Below, piece by piece: positions 23,101 to 33,890 of a stretch of 64,000 bases of DNA. How positions within the stretch are numbered: position 1 is the first letter of the stretch; every line of letters starts with the position of its first letter. Location of the stretch: NCBI GenBank assembly GCA_029747015.1, contig JAKOGI010000104.1:496001-560000 (forward strand), given 5' to 3'. Below the pieces are notes generated by a model. It saw only the letters and a program-made list of their open reading frames with translations. It ran no database searches and was not told where the DNA came from. Made by a program: the position numbers and the translations under genes. The DNA is from Carnegiea gigantea (taxonomy: Eukaryota; Streptophyta; Magnoliopsida; Caryophyllales; Cactaceae).

Positions 23101-23780
23101 GGCTACGTCTCAATGGGCTTATCAGGGTACTCTTTTTTGTATCAACTTTCCAAGCAACTAGAAACGCACAATGTTGTTTGGATTTGGAGAATCTTCGACT
23201 TCTGCTGTAGGTTGTAGATAGTCTGTACCTTTTAAAGCGGGGGGGTTAGGAATACCCTCTCTGCAATTCAATTTTCCGGGTAAGGCTGTATATGTCTGAC
23301 TTCATGCCATCAAAAACCCTACCCTGGCTTATTCATGTGGTTAATGATCTAGTCTCCTCTTATGAGATGTCTCATATCTTATCAATTGTATTCATAAGTT
23401 CCTCTGTTATGAAGCAGGCTTTGAACCCTACTGAGAATGTGATTTTTCAAGAGAGCATAATGGAACCATCAGGAGCACTAATAGTTTATGCACCAATCCA
23501 TGCATCAATCGTAAGTCAGCTGGCAATGGGAATGGACTCTACAACAATCCCAATTCTTGCCTCAGGTTTTGCAGTCAACACCGATGGCCCTGGCCAAAGG
23601 GCTGCACTAGCTGCTACTTCTGGCATTCCATGGTCTGGTGGCTCCTTTTTGACCGTGGGTTTCCAATTTCTAGCTTGCAGCTCGTTATCTACAGAGGATG
23701 TGGGCGTGAATGTGATACCAACAGTCCATAGCTTTGTTAATCGTACTGTTCGATTAATAAAAGCTGCCTTTGACTGTTGA
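20131..23780 (+). CDS. HD-ZIP exons 8-10: C-terminal conserved region
   Basis: Exons 20131-20381, 20824-20913 and 23418-23780 encode the START-adjacent C-terminal region of class IV proteins. Landmarks are GRRSMVMLAFRMV, TFWVPASPLRISKYLSDH, a short exon beginning WDVLCYGNHVFEI, then ALNPTENVIFQES, IPILASGFAVNTDGP, GGSFLTVGFQFL and the terminal IKAAFDC before TGA. The tail after FLACSS is more diverged than is typical. Intron 9 (20914-23417) is 2.5 kb because it contains a TRIM-like element. No poly(A) signal could be assigned with confidence. Confidence 0.82.
21773..22838 (-). mobile_element. TRIM-like small LTR element in HD-ZIP intron 9
   Basis: About 1.07 kb without coding capacity, flanked by direct repeats that begin TGTTAGGAAATTTTA at 21773 and 22805. 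The right copy (22805-22838, 34 bp) has ends TGTTAG/CTAACA and is nearly self-complementary. On the minus strand it is followed after two bases by TGGTATCAGAGC (22791-22802), a 12/12 match to the initiator-Met primer-binding site. This is the layout of a terminal-repeat retrotransposon in miniature read on the minus strand. The left repeat is complete for only about 26 bases and no clear target duplication or polypurine tract was seen. Confidence 0.6.
22791..22802 (-). other. Primer-binding site of the TRIM-like element
   Basis: On the minus strand the sequence is TGGTATCAGAGC, identical to the Met-tRNA primer site of the copia and gypsy elements elsewhere in the window, placed two bases from the small terminal repeat. 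Confidence 0.65.
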
Positions 23781-24469
23781 GTTCATGTTGCCTTCTGCTG
23801 TCATTGTTAGAGATCGAAGAGATTTCATTTGGCTCTGTTGTTATAACTCTATATGGATTCAGGTCTAGATGTTGTTTGATATTTGAGCGCTTGAGGACAG
23901 TTTTCTGCCTTTTGTGTGGGGTTTCGTGTAGTCAAGGTCGTGTTAAGAGTTATCAGCTGGGAGGTGGTGGCAAAGATTGGGTTGAAGTGTTTGACTCATT
24001 GCAATGACAACAACACTCCCAGTCTGATTTGACTCGTTGAATAAATCATTTAGGCGAGTGTTCGTGTAGTCAAATTGGCTTGTTGCTCATGCTTAACCAT
24101 AAAGTGGACTTGGTTAGATGGATCATTTTGTCTATGTTTGGTCATTGCAATCAAGTCAATTTCAAAACTGACATAATGGGATAGCTTGATTTGGTATTTA
24201 AAAGTTCGAGTTGTATAATCTAAGCAGCGAGATGGAGATCTGCGGTTGTAGATGAGGATGGGAGATAAGAGGAAAATCAGGGACAACATCAACTAACAAT
24301 TGGTGGTGCATGTCAAACACTGACCAAACTCCACTGAAATTGATCCATTGCTGCTGAGGGGGGCTGGCCTACTGCATCTATGGTAGGGAATCCGCTAGGC
24401 TATCTGCTTGCATCCCTACGCAGAGCACAAAGTTATTGGATGGACTTAGGACTTTACACGTGGCCCTTA
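23781..24469. other. 3' flank of HD-ZIP gene
   Basis: Presumed 3' untranslated region followed by intergenic DNA. No coding region, RNA gene or repeat could be supported. Confidence 0.4.
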
Positions 24470-24823
24470 GAGCACTTGCAGTCGTATGAAGAAAATGGAA
24501 TGCGGATCCTGCCTATGTCACTAGTAATAGAAAATTGGCACGCGTTGTGGAACGCTATCCAATTCTACCATGCGGGTCTAACTTTTCTATTTTTTAATAG
24601 ATTTTTGCTTTTTTCTTTTTCTGGGTTAATATATAATTTTTATATGATTAAAAAAAGGATTGTGTGTTATAAGGTGGATCCATAATAAATATTTTTATTG
24701 GGTGATGCAATTGTAGTTCTATAGGTTAGAGAAGTGATGAAATGCGAGTTTCAAAAGTTAAAACTTCTACTGAGATGTGGCAAGCTTGAGTTCTAAAAAA
24801 TGAAACTATGATTTCCAATGCTC
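24470..24823. mobile_element. Tourist-like (PIF/Harbinger) MITE 1
   Basis: A 354-bp element with a TTA duplication (24467-24469 and 24824-24826). Ends are GAGCACTTGCAG on the left and, on the other strand, GAGCATTGGAAA on the right, an imperfect inverted repeat. A TTA target and GAGCA-type ends are characteristic of Tourist-like MITEs. It has no coding capacity; the open frame across its left end is fortuitous. Confidence 0.6.
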
Positions 24824-24826
24824 TTA

Positions 24827-25206
24827 TAAGGCACAACTTTCCCCTAACTGCATAATGCGCAAGGACTATGTAGTCCCTGCCCCGTAAAATGAGTCATGTA
24901 CTTAGAATGGAGGTGGGCTTATGACTTTGTACAAAATGCTTTTGATGTCCTTCGTGGGTTACATATGAATGAGCAAGAGTTATTGAGCCCTGATGTAGAT
25001 GTCTTGGGTAAGGAGATATCACACCAGCCACAATGAGCATCACTAGATGGACTGGGCGGAGCCGAAATAAAGTCCCCAGGCAAAGGAGGTGAAGAATTTC
25101 CTTGTGCAAAATAAAGCTGGGATTCTAGGTTAGTTGAGACTAAGGTTAAACTTGCAAATGAGGGGAGAGATTTTTAATCGAGATTGCACCGCAATGGAAG
25201 CTGGTA
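24827..25206. other. Spacer without recognised features
   Basis: Between the MITE and the copia 5' LTR no gene or repeat is apparent. Confidence 0.4.
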
Positions 25207-25326
25207 GCTAATAGGGCATATATGACAAATATATAATTTTCGTATTTGTATTTACCTTGACTATTATTATTATAAATACAGCGTCAGATCTTTCAATTGA
25301 AGCAGAACCTCATAATTACGTTCACA
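25207..25326 (+). repeat. 5' LTR of copia A
   Basis: Aligns with 40174-40288 through shared blocks such as GACAAATAT, ATTTACCTT, TATTATAAATA and ATTACGTTCACA. The left boundary is approximate. Confidence 0.75.
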
Positions 25327-25338
25327 TGGTATCAGAGC
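25327..25338 (+). other. Primer-binding site of copia A
   Basis: TGGTATCAGAGC, a 12/12 match to the initiator-Met tRNA primer site, immediately after the 5' LTR. Confidence 0.85.
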
Positions 25339-25799
25339 TCTTAGTCTAACCCTAATTTTCTTTGCTAGCTGCATAAGTTTTGTGGTGTGTCTTACCTCTC
25401 CACTGAGCTTCACCGATTTCCTCTTCCTTGTGCTCAGTGCACACAACCACTATGGCAAGCCCACTCAGCACACGTCCTTCCATGCCACCAATGTGTTCTG
25501 GTGCCATCATCCACTCGATGTCTACGCTTGTCCCTTCTACACCAATCACTTCGTCTTTGATGGTCTCTGACAGCCTGTGGTTTCACCCACCGCTTGCTTC
25601 CAATTTCCTGCAACACCCGTCCTCCACTGCCATGCTCTCCTTCACTTAGAAGTTATCTCAGCCCTTTATCCCGCTGTATTCCTTTTGGGCCACAGCAGCT
25701 TTACCGTTCACGGATGTGCCAATATGAATAGTGAGCTATTCTCAGCACCGCCTCTTTTACACCAAGACCCAGGCCCTTTCGTGGGTAGTGATTCTTGGC

Positions 25800-28305
25800 T
25801 CTCACCTGGTTCGCTTTGTCCACCACTACACCCCGACCTTTTTTCAATAAATATTAAAAATTTTGTGACTGCTACTTTGACAAAATTTGAAGACACCTTG
25901 GCGAACACAGCTCATTGTCTTTCTTATTACTCAGCAACTTCAAGGATTTTTGGATGATACAGCACATCCTCCTTCATCATATATTCTTGACAATCACGGC
26001 ATTCAACATCCTAATGGGCCCAATCCCTCCTATTTAGTGTGGCTTCGGTTGGATCAGTTGCTAAGCTCCTGGTTATTTGCCTCGATTTCTTCTGATCTTT
26101 CGACTAAGGTTCATGATAGTGCTCACTCTCGTCATATTTGGGAACGTCTAGCTCATCGTTTCAATGGAGCTAGTTTAGCTTATGCCATGGATCTTAAACG
26201 CACATTGACCACTCTTTTCAAGGATGAAAGCTAGATTATGGAAGATTATCTTCATGGTATGTTGCTTATTCTCTTGCTTCCATTGGTTCTCCTGTCTCAG
26301 AGATGGATCTTGCTCTGACTCACTCTTAATGGTGTTGATGAATACTATCATATCCTTGCAACCACATTGTCATATGGAACTAATCTTCTAAGTTCTAACC
26401 TTTGACGGCCTGCATGCCAAATTGATACATTATGAGCGAAGGCTAAAGATCTTAAGTCCAAGTGCACATCGAGGTTCATCGTCAAGCTCCTATCGCGACT
26501 CCTGCTTCAGGTACAACAACTTCAGGTGGCGCTTCGCAAAATTTAGCATCCAACAAACATTGCAATAACAATGAAAATCATGGTCAGAATCGTTACGATA
26601 ATCGTGGTCGTGGTGGTTGAAATCAAGGAGGCAGTTCTTGTTCTACTAGCACTACCTCCTCTCAATCTCAACCTTCAAATAGAAGTGTGCATGCAAGAAC
26701 TGCTTATCGTAGTACAGTCTTTTCATGTTCTAATATTTAATGTTTACCTTCTTCTACTACTCACAATTTTTTTACAGGTAACAATTCGTCTAAAGGAGTC
26801 TTAGGGTCTCACCCCAATGCTATGTGTCAAATTTGTTTCACCCTAGGTCATACAGCCGCTAGTTGCCCAAATCGCTATTTTCCTCAACAATCACCTAATC
26901 CCGTTCCAGCTTGTGTTACCTTTAATATGGTCGATGCCAACAACTCAGTCTGGTATCATGATTCGGGAGTAGCTTCTCACATCGCCTAAAGATAGTAACT
27001 TACTTCTCTAACTCCTTTTATAATGGCAGTGCTTGTGTTCTAGTCGGTAATGGTTCTCTTCTCCCAATAAAACATATGGCTGAATGACTCTTTCCACTAT
27101 TGCATGGGCCTCTCTCCCCTAAGAATGTGTTTCACGTACCTTCTTTGAAACATAATTTAATTTATGTTCATCAACTATGCCAGGATATAATTGTTTTGTT
27201 GTTTTTTTATGAATTTTTTGTTTGTGTCAAGGACAAAATATCGGGTAGGACTCTGCTTCATGCCTCATGTAGGGGGAATGTTTATCTGGTCATTGTCTTC
27301 TTTCCTGCATCCATTCTAGTCCTAGCTGTTTATATTGAACAAGTTGTTGCTTGGCATTATCGTCTTGGTCATTGTAGAGCACGAACATCAGCTAGTCTTA
27401 GGAATCAAAATTTAATTTCATTTTCTAATAAGTTCCAGGATACTTATACTTCATGTCGACTAGCAAAATTACACAGATTGCCTTTCCAAAGTGTTGATCA
27501 TCGTTCTAATGCACAATTGCCTCTTAGTCATTCTGATCTTGGTAATGTCATGTGCTTTCTTATTCTGGATATTGGTACTATAGTTGCTTTGTGGATGATT
27601 TCTCTCGATATATATGGATTTATCCATTCAAGAAAAAGTTTAAGGCTGTAATTGCTTCTATGCCTTTCAGAAATTAGTAGAAAACCTCTTCAATACCAAA
27701 ATTAAAATGTTCCAAAGTGACAGGGGTCATGAATTTGATAATCCCATATTTAGTGCTCTTTTTTTGAAACGTGGCACTTGTTTTCGAAAATCTTGTCCCG
27801 ATACTCAAGCCCAAAATGGTGTAGCTAAGCGCAATCATCATCACCTCATAGAAATGGTTCATGCCATTCTTCTTAAGGCCAAATTGTTTGCTAGTTTTTT
27901 GGGTTGAAGCCGTTTATACTGTAATTTTCACTATCAATCATCTCCCTCCACCAAATTCGCAAGGTTTGATTACTTTTCAAAAATTGTTTAACTATCATCT
28001 TCATTATAATTTTTTAGAACTTTTGGTTGTGGCTGTTTCTCTAATTTCTCAGCGTCTTCTGCAATAAATTAGCACCACGATCCATTCTTTGTGTTTCTCT
28101 TGGTTACGCCCTTATTACCATTGACACAAGCGTTCTGATCCAATTTCAAAACAGTGTTATATTAGTTGACATGTTACTTTTCATGAAAATGAATTTCCTT
28201 ATCCTGATCTTATGTCTTGTTCTTACTCTTCCAATGTTCGTGTCCCATTTGTGTCGCTTGATTGCTTATTGAGCCTTTCAACTCTAACCCTTACCTCTAC
28301 CCCTA
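25800..28305 (+). pseudogene. copia A gag-protease-integrase remnant
   Basis: Gag (UBN2-like) fragments lie at 25850-26480, for example ELITQQLQGFLDDTAHPP-type text in a frame ending at a TAG near 26234. A CCHC knuckle CQICFTLGHTAASC is intact in local frame near 26827. The protease region reads WYHDSGVASHIA (near 26952), followed by a GAG-pre-integrase block (VAWHYRLGHCRA, near 27345). The integrase core has FQSDRGHEFDNP and QNGVAKRN, where the catalytic Glu is replaced by Lys. Many stops and frame changes separate the blocks. Confidence 0.8.
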
Positions 28306-28722
28306 TGTCACGGTCTGCTTCCGAAACACTCTAGAATGCCCTGGAATCCTCTAGATTTCCTAGAGATTATTCTAGTATGTTCCATATGGTTCTAGATCAT
28401 TCTACACTTATAGAATGTAAAATATTTGTGTAGAGAATTCTGGATACACAATGTTAGCTGTCGGATCAAATCAATCTCCACCGTCCATTGAAGAAGTGGA
28501 AGTGTATAAACACCCCCAAGGAGGTCATTTGTAACTAAGCATTCAAGTACAATACAAGAGCGTTCTTCCAAACCTTTTCTCTCTCTAAGTTCCCTTAGAG
28601 TGTGAGTGTGATTACTTAACTTCTCCAAGGCTAAGTCAAGCATCCTTAAGGCTTACTAGCAAATAAAGCAAGAGTTTCAGGCCACACGAGTTTAAGTTTG
28701 AGTGAATTATCAATCCGTGACA
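28306..28722 (+). repeat. 5' LTR of chromovirus 2
   Basis: 417 bp, TGTCACGG to CCGTGACA, with a TATAAA near 28504 that may be the promoter box. Relative to the 3' LTR it has about 25 extra bases near 28470-28495 and lacks a 15-base stretch present near 38130-38145. Confidence 0.9.
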
Positions 28723-28724
28723 GT

Positions 28725-28736
28725 TGGTATCAGAGC
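28725..28736 (+). other. Primer-binding site of chromovirus 2
   Basis: TGGTATCAGAGC, 12/12 match to the initiator-Met primer site, two bases after the 5' LTR. Confidence 0.88.
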
Positions 28737-28753
28737 CTTGGTTTGGGATATCC

Positions 28754-30522
28754 ATGGCTTCAAGTGTCACTGATGCTGGCAACCCTTAACAAGGAGGGAA
28801 GAAGGGCAAGGACAAGAATAAGGGCTTGTCGGTCCTTGTAGATGACAAGCTTGCGGAGATTAACCACTCCATGTCGGACCTCACGGGTAGGGTGGATGAC
28901 ATGAAAAAGCGCATTGAGGAGCTCGAGTCCACGGGGGACTTTGAGGAGTTCCGTGCAGAGATGCAAGAGGTGGTGAAATCCTTAGCAAGCAATGTTGATG
29001 CGGAGGTCCAAGCTCTTCGGGATGGAGAACTCCAAACTTGCAAAGCTGAGGTGGTGGCTTACAAGTCCGAGATTGAGGCATACAAGGCAACGGTTGAGGC
29101 CTTGAAAACCCAACTCAAAATATGCATAGTCGTAGTGGCCAATGCAAGCAATGGTGGATCAGGTCAAGTGTCCACCACCCCAAAGGTGAATGCGCTCCAA
29201 ACTGTAACCTACAATGGGGTCAGGAACGCGAGGGAGATAGATAACTTCTTTTGGAAGTTTGAGGCGTACTTTGGAGCAGTAGGCATCGTCGATGAAGCAC
29301 AAAAGGTAAACCATACTTCCTTCTCTCTTAAAAATATTGCTCTTGTTTGGTGGCGTTAGAGGTGCGACGATGTCAACCGAGGGTCCACTCCCATCAGCAC
29401 TTGGGATGGATTCAACAAAGAGCTCAAAGAGCAATTCTATCCCAAGGATGCAGTGAAGGAAGTTAGGGCCAAGTTGAGGCGCCTCCAACACAAAGAGGGC
29501 CACTTTCGTGAGTATGTGAGGGAATTCTAGGAGCTTCTCTAGAGATCCCAAACATGGGAGAAGAAGATGCCTTATTCGCCTTCCTATATGGCCTAAGTGG
29601 TTGGGCCAAGATCGAATTGGAAAGGCGTGTTGTGCAAGACCTCGCCTCTGCGGTTGCCGCCGCTGAGTCACTTAACGATTACAAGAGAGACTCATCAAAG
29701 GGACAAGGCAAGAAGAATAGTGGAAGCGGCAAAGGTGGCGGAGACCGAGACAAGTCTCCTAAGAGGGACAAGCCCTCTACGGACAAAGGAAAAGGCCAGA
29801 AGACCGACGCACCCGGGAAGTGTTCATGTTTCCTGTGCAACGGACCACACCGGGTCTTTGAATGCCCAAGACGGGCAAGCTTGCTGCCATTGTCTAAAAG
29901 AAAGAGGAGCAAGAGAAGAAGAAGATTGCTTCCCTCACGCTACTCAATGCAATCCACGCGAAAGTGGAGAAAGAACCTCGTGGGCGCATGTACGTGGAAA
30001 CAATTATCAATGGCAAGCCTCTTCAAGCATTGTTGGATACGGAAGTAACACGGTCTATATGGCCAAAGAGCTTGCCGGTGAGGTTGTCTTCTCCTACACC
30101 AAGGAGGGGGGATATGTGAAGGGAGTCAATGCTAGGAGCCTCCCCATCCATAGAGTTGCTCAGGGCACCCCCATTCAAATCGGCTAGTGGAAAGGTAAGG
30201 TCGATATCACCGTTACTCCCTTAGATAATGAGAAATTCTCTTTGGGCATCGATTTCCTTGATGCGGTGAAGGCGCACTTGGTACCCGACACCGACACTTT
30301 GTGTATCATGGAGACGGCGCAGTCTTGTAATGTCCCTGTGAAGAGGGGCATTGATGAAGGCAACATGCTCTCTGGGACTCAAGAAGAAGGAATCAACTTT
30401 CCTTACTACTCTCAAGATGGAGGAGAAACCCAAGGAAGTTCAAGCACCCAAGGCCATCCAAGAGATGCTTGGTGAGTTCAAGGACGTCAAGCCCGCCGAG
30501 TTACCCAAGAGACTTCCTCCAA
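28754..30522 (+). pseudogene. chromovirus 2 gag-protease remnant
   Basis: Begins at an ATG (28754) in good context and has a TAA after about a dozen codons, then a long open stretch to 29359. That stretch holds coiled-coil-rich gag (ELESTGDFEEFRAEMQE; repeated Lys/Glu heptads) and a capsid-like block (NFFWKFEAYFGAV). Further gag reads WDGFNKELKEQFYPKDAVKE, broken by TAGs near 29359, 29528 and 29540. A Lys/Gly-rich basic tail precedes a CCHC knuckle (CFLCNGPHRVFEC, near 29830). The protease motif appears as LLDTEV rather than LLDTGA. Coding sequence stops at 30522, where the solo LTR is inserted. Confidence 0.82.
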
Positions 30523-33500
30523 TGTAACGCCCCCAAAAAGCTAATGACATGATTTACGAAAAATTGCAGTGGAAGACTTAATAAAAGAAGGCGCTACCGC
30601 CGTCCTGATAAGGACAAGGCTCATTGAAACCATTTAATCTTGCAACTCATATTCATAATCACAAAATCTATTAACTGAAACACTTCAAGACCAAAGTGCA
30701 TAATAGTTCAACTTCAATACCATCGATTTAATCGTATCATGTGATAACTTCCACTCCACACTATACAAGTATATTGAATATAGATCCAACTTGACCTTGA
30801 GGTCGATTCTAATATTCATGCTATGCTGAATCCACTGTGAGCATTCGACGAATTCCAAAAGGGCTTGCTAAATGGAGAAACATGTAATACTTCATCACCT
30901 AAAATGTAAAACATAAAAACAATTCGAAAATATGAGTGAAAACTCAGTACATACATTTCTGTATTGTAAAATGAGCATAAAAATACTGTTGATGGGTACT
31001 CGTCTTTGCAATTCATTTAGTTCGCAATAATAATGAAAATGAAAGTAATATGAAACTAAATTGCTCATTATTATCTGGATGTGAACCCTTTGTAATGATA
31101 TGATCTATACATAGCTATACACCTACCAATCCGATCAAGAGTTGGCCTGAAGTCACGCGGGTAAATGAAGGACTGACACCCTATAGATGATAACTGAAAG
31201 GGTTACAAGTTAAATGACAAATCACTGTATAAACTGATTCAGTGATGAACTTATTAAGAGCTGTAACTTGATAAACATGATCTGCTTTCTGAATATATAG
31301 GCAATAGACGTACCTTGAGTCTTTAAAAATGTCATCTGACTTGATACAAGTCAGTTGTTTCGTAAATATCATATGACTTGATAAATATATTCTGACTTGA
31401 TAACACTTATGCATAACGGGAAACGATAACTAGTTCTCAACTCTATTTCATAAATGTCATTGTAAGTATGTGTAGTCAGTAAATGATCCTTACTCGCATA
31501 ATTGAGTAAGTAAAAGTATGTGTAACAGAAATTGATTAATTAAATGGTATACATAACGTGAGTACTTTAATATAATTTTAAAACTGAATTGATGAAAGTG
31601 ATTAAATCCAATATAAAGTAAATAGAAGTAAAATAGTCCACAATGAGATAAATGACATTACAAAGGAAAAGGCCTTGATGGTGATAATTGAGAGAGTGGT
31701 TATGGCCTTTTCTGAAATAGTTTACTGATACGAGTTTAAGGCTTGCTGATGTATAACTTGGTTTAAGATGACAGCAAGTACACTAGATTGGCTTGATAAA
31801 TACCTTTGATATATGCTAAAGTGAGTAAGTAATAAAGGTTTGAGGCCAAGAGAGATATATTTTGGTTCAAAATAGCATAAACTGCAATAACTTGGTCTGA
31901 TAAACATGATTTTTGAGTCACAACTCTCCTCACTTCTCATACTTCATTCATAAATCTATTAGATATAGAATTCCACCCCAAATGAGTCATTGAACTCAAT
32001 AAAAGCTATTAAGCTCACCAAGCTTGGTATTTTCTTGGTAAAATCCATAATTGATTCAAAGCTCATAAACAAGCTCCCAAATTATATATTTGTCTTCTGT
32101 TTTCTCATTAATCAAGGTAAAAGCTCCATGAAGTCCATGAATATTCATTTCCCCCTTAAATGACTTGGCCCAAAATACACAAAATGAGTACATGATCAAT
32201 CTCACTTAATCTTTATTATTGCTCTTTATACAATTACTCAAAATGTTTTCAAAAATCACCAAACTCAAAATACGCAACCAAAATTCATGAGCTCCTACAG
32301 GAAATTTGAAAATAATATGGACAATCTACAGTAAAATTTTCAGAATTTTTCTCCAAGTATACACTGCACAGAAATTGCAATAACAACCTGATTTACACCC
32401 AAGCAGGTCAGTTCACTTCAAAAATTCATAACTTTCATTCTAGACATCAAATGGAGACCTAAAATCCCAATATGCAAAGATTAAGAAGTCTCAAAAAATT
32501 TTTATTTACAATACAAAATATGATTCCCACAATAGGGCTAAAATACAAGTGTATCAATTTTTAGTCCATTCTGTACAGTTTCGGTAAAATAACCATAACT
32601 TTTTTCACAAACCTCGAATTAAGGCGATTCATGAGGCATTTGAAAGATAACACACTGAACTATCTACCCACCAAAAATCATAATTTTTTAATGAGCCAAT
32701 CATTACCAGTTTAATCGTGAACTCTGCCTGTTTTGCTGAAATTTTCAGCCTCACTGTTTTGACTTTTTCCTCTTTTTTCATATAAATCCTCACTTGAAAT
32801 AATTCCAAATCACCAAAAGCATCATCATAATCATCAATAAAATTAAATATTATAAAATCAAATACAAATCAATTCATAAACATGGTTTTAACTTAAGCTT
32901 GCATGACCATGATCATCCCTAAACCCTAGCATGAATCAAGCTCAACTTCACCATGATCAACACCAAAATAACTCTTATTTCTTATCAAAATATCATGATC
33001 AGTGATCACAAGCATCAAAACAAGAATCAAAACTAAAATAAAAATCGAAACTAACAAAAATAATTTTCAAGATTACTCACTTTGAGCTTGGAAAAAGTAG
33101 AGATGGTAGTGATGTTTAGTGGTTTTGATGATGGAGGATGGTGGCTTGTGGCACTAGGATGTTGGGGGGGTTGGAGGTCACCAGGGTTGGCCGAAAAACT
33201 GGCCGAAAAATAGCCAGAAAGGGCTGCCTTGCTGCCGTGAGGGAGAGAGAAAGAGGAGAGAGAAAATGGAGTTTTTTGGGTGGTTTTGTATTTGTTTTGA
33301 TAATTCTAACCCTTGGCTGAAATTTTATCCTTCCAAAAGATCTTTTTGCTAATTAAAATCAGACACAAATGATAGTAATTAACTTAATTTAATCACGCCA
33401 AAATTTTCGGGCCAAAATGAATCGGGCTGCAAATCGGACCCAAATGAATTGGGCCGAACTTAATGAATTTGAGCCCAAATATTTTTGCATGGCTAAATGT

Positions 33501-33885
33501 TAAATTTTTGTGAAATTATCAAAAATAACTTAATGCTCAATCATAATCATTGAGGCATAATATCGATTCATCTGAAATTTGATAAATCAATGAAACTTGA
33601 ATTAACAAACAATGAAACTTGAATTGCAACATGGGTCCTAAATGAAATATTCCCCAACTGGGATGATTAAATATGATAAATGAATGCGAAAAATTTAAAT
33701 GGCATAAGGTAATTTGGTAAATATATAAATTGAGGGTAATTGAATTACTGAACATGATTTGGTTAAACAAATGACCATGAGTGATTAAATTTATAAACTG
33801 GATAAATTAAATGAATAAACATGATTAATTAAATAAATAAATATGATTTAAATAAATAAATATGGGTTAGGGTCGGGTTATTACA
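30523..33885. mobile_element. Solo LTR, 3.36 kb, inside chromovirus 2
   Basis: The segment starts TGTAACGCCCCCAAAAAG and ends GGTTATTACA, giving TGTAA/TTACA termini, and is flanked by a perfect 5-bp duplication TCCAA (30518-30522 and 33886-33890). It contains no gag or pol homology, primer site or second repeat, so it is best read as a single long LTR left by LTR-LTR recombination. Very long LTRs with TGTAAC...TTACA ends are known from Tekay/Del-type chromoviruses; that assignment is inferred from length and ends only. The segment is AT-rich, with a purine-rich GAGAGAGAAAGAGGAGAG stretch near 33241-33260. Confidence 0.8.
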
Positions 33886-33890
33886 TCCAA

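Larger units (their letters stand above)
14546..23780 (+). pseudogene. Class IV HD-ZIP (homeodomain/START) gene, homeobox disrupted
   Basis: Ten exons fit a class IV homeodomain-leucine zipper gene (HDG/ROC/GL2 family), whose members are nuclear transcription factors controlling epidermal fate. Exons: 14546-14657, 16165-16284, 16393-16584, 17706-18125, 18227-18328, 18412-18618, 19848-20028, 20131-20381, 20824-20913, 23418-23780. All introns are GT-AG and phases agree. Length totals 2038 bases; with the two missing bases it would be 679 codons, normal for the family. Domain order is homeodomain, zipper-loop-zipper with CPSCG, START, and the C-terminal conserved region. The homeobox has two 1-base deletions, both at homopolymers, plus a 3-base insertion in helix 3; all other exons are open. 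The subfamily looks closest to HDG11/HDG12-type proteins by the CPSCGSPP segment, but that is tentative. It could be a recent pseudogene, a START-only protein starting in exon 3, or partly a sequencing artefact. Confidence 0.85.

Noticed and set aside
24380..24685. 101-codon open frame after the HD-ZIP gene
   Set aside because: It runs across the left end of a TTA-flanked MITE and has no family resemblance.
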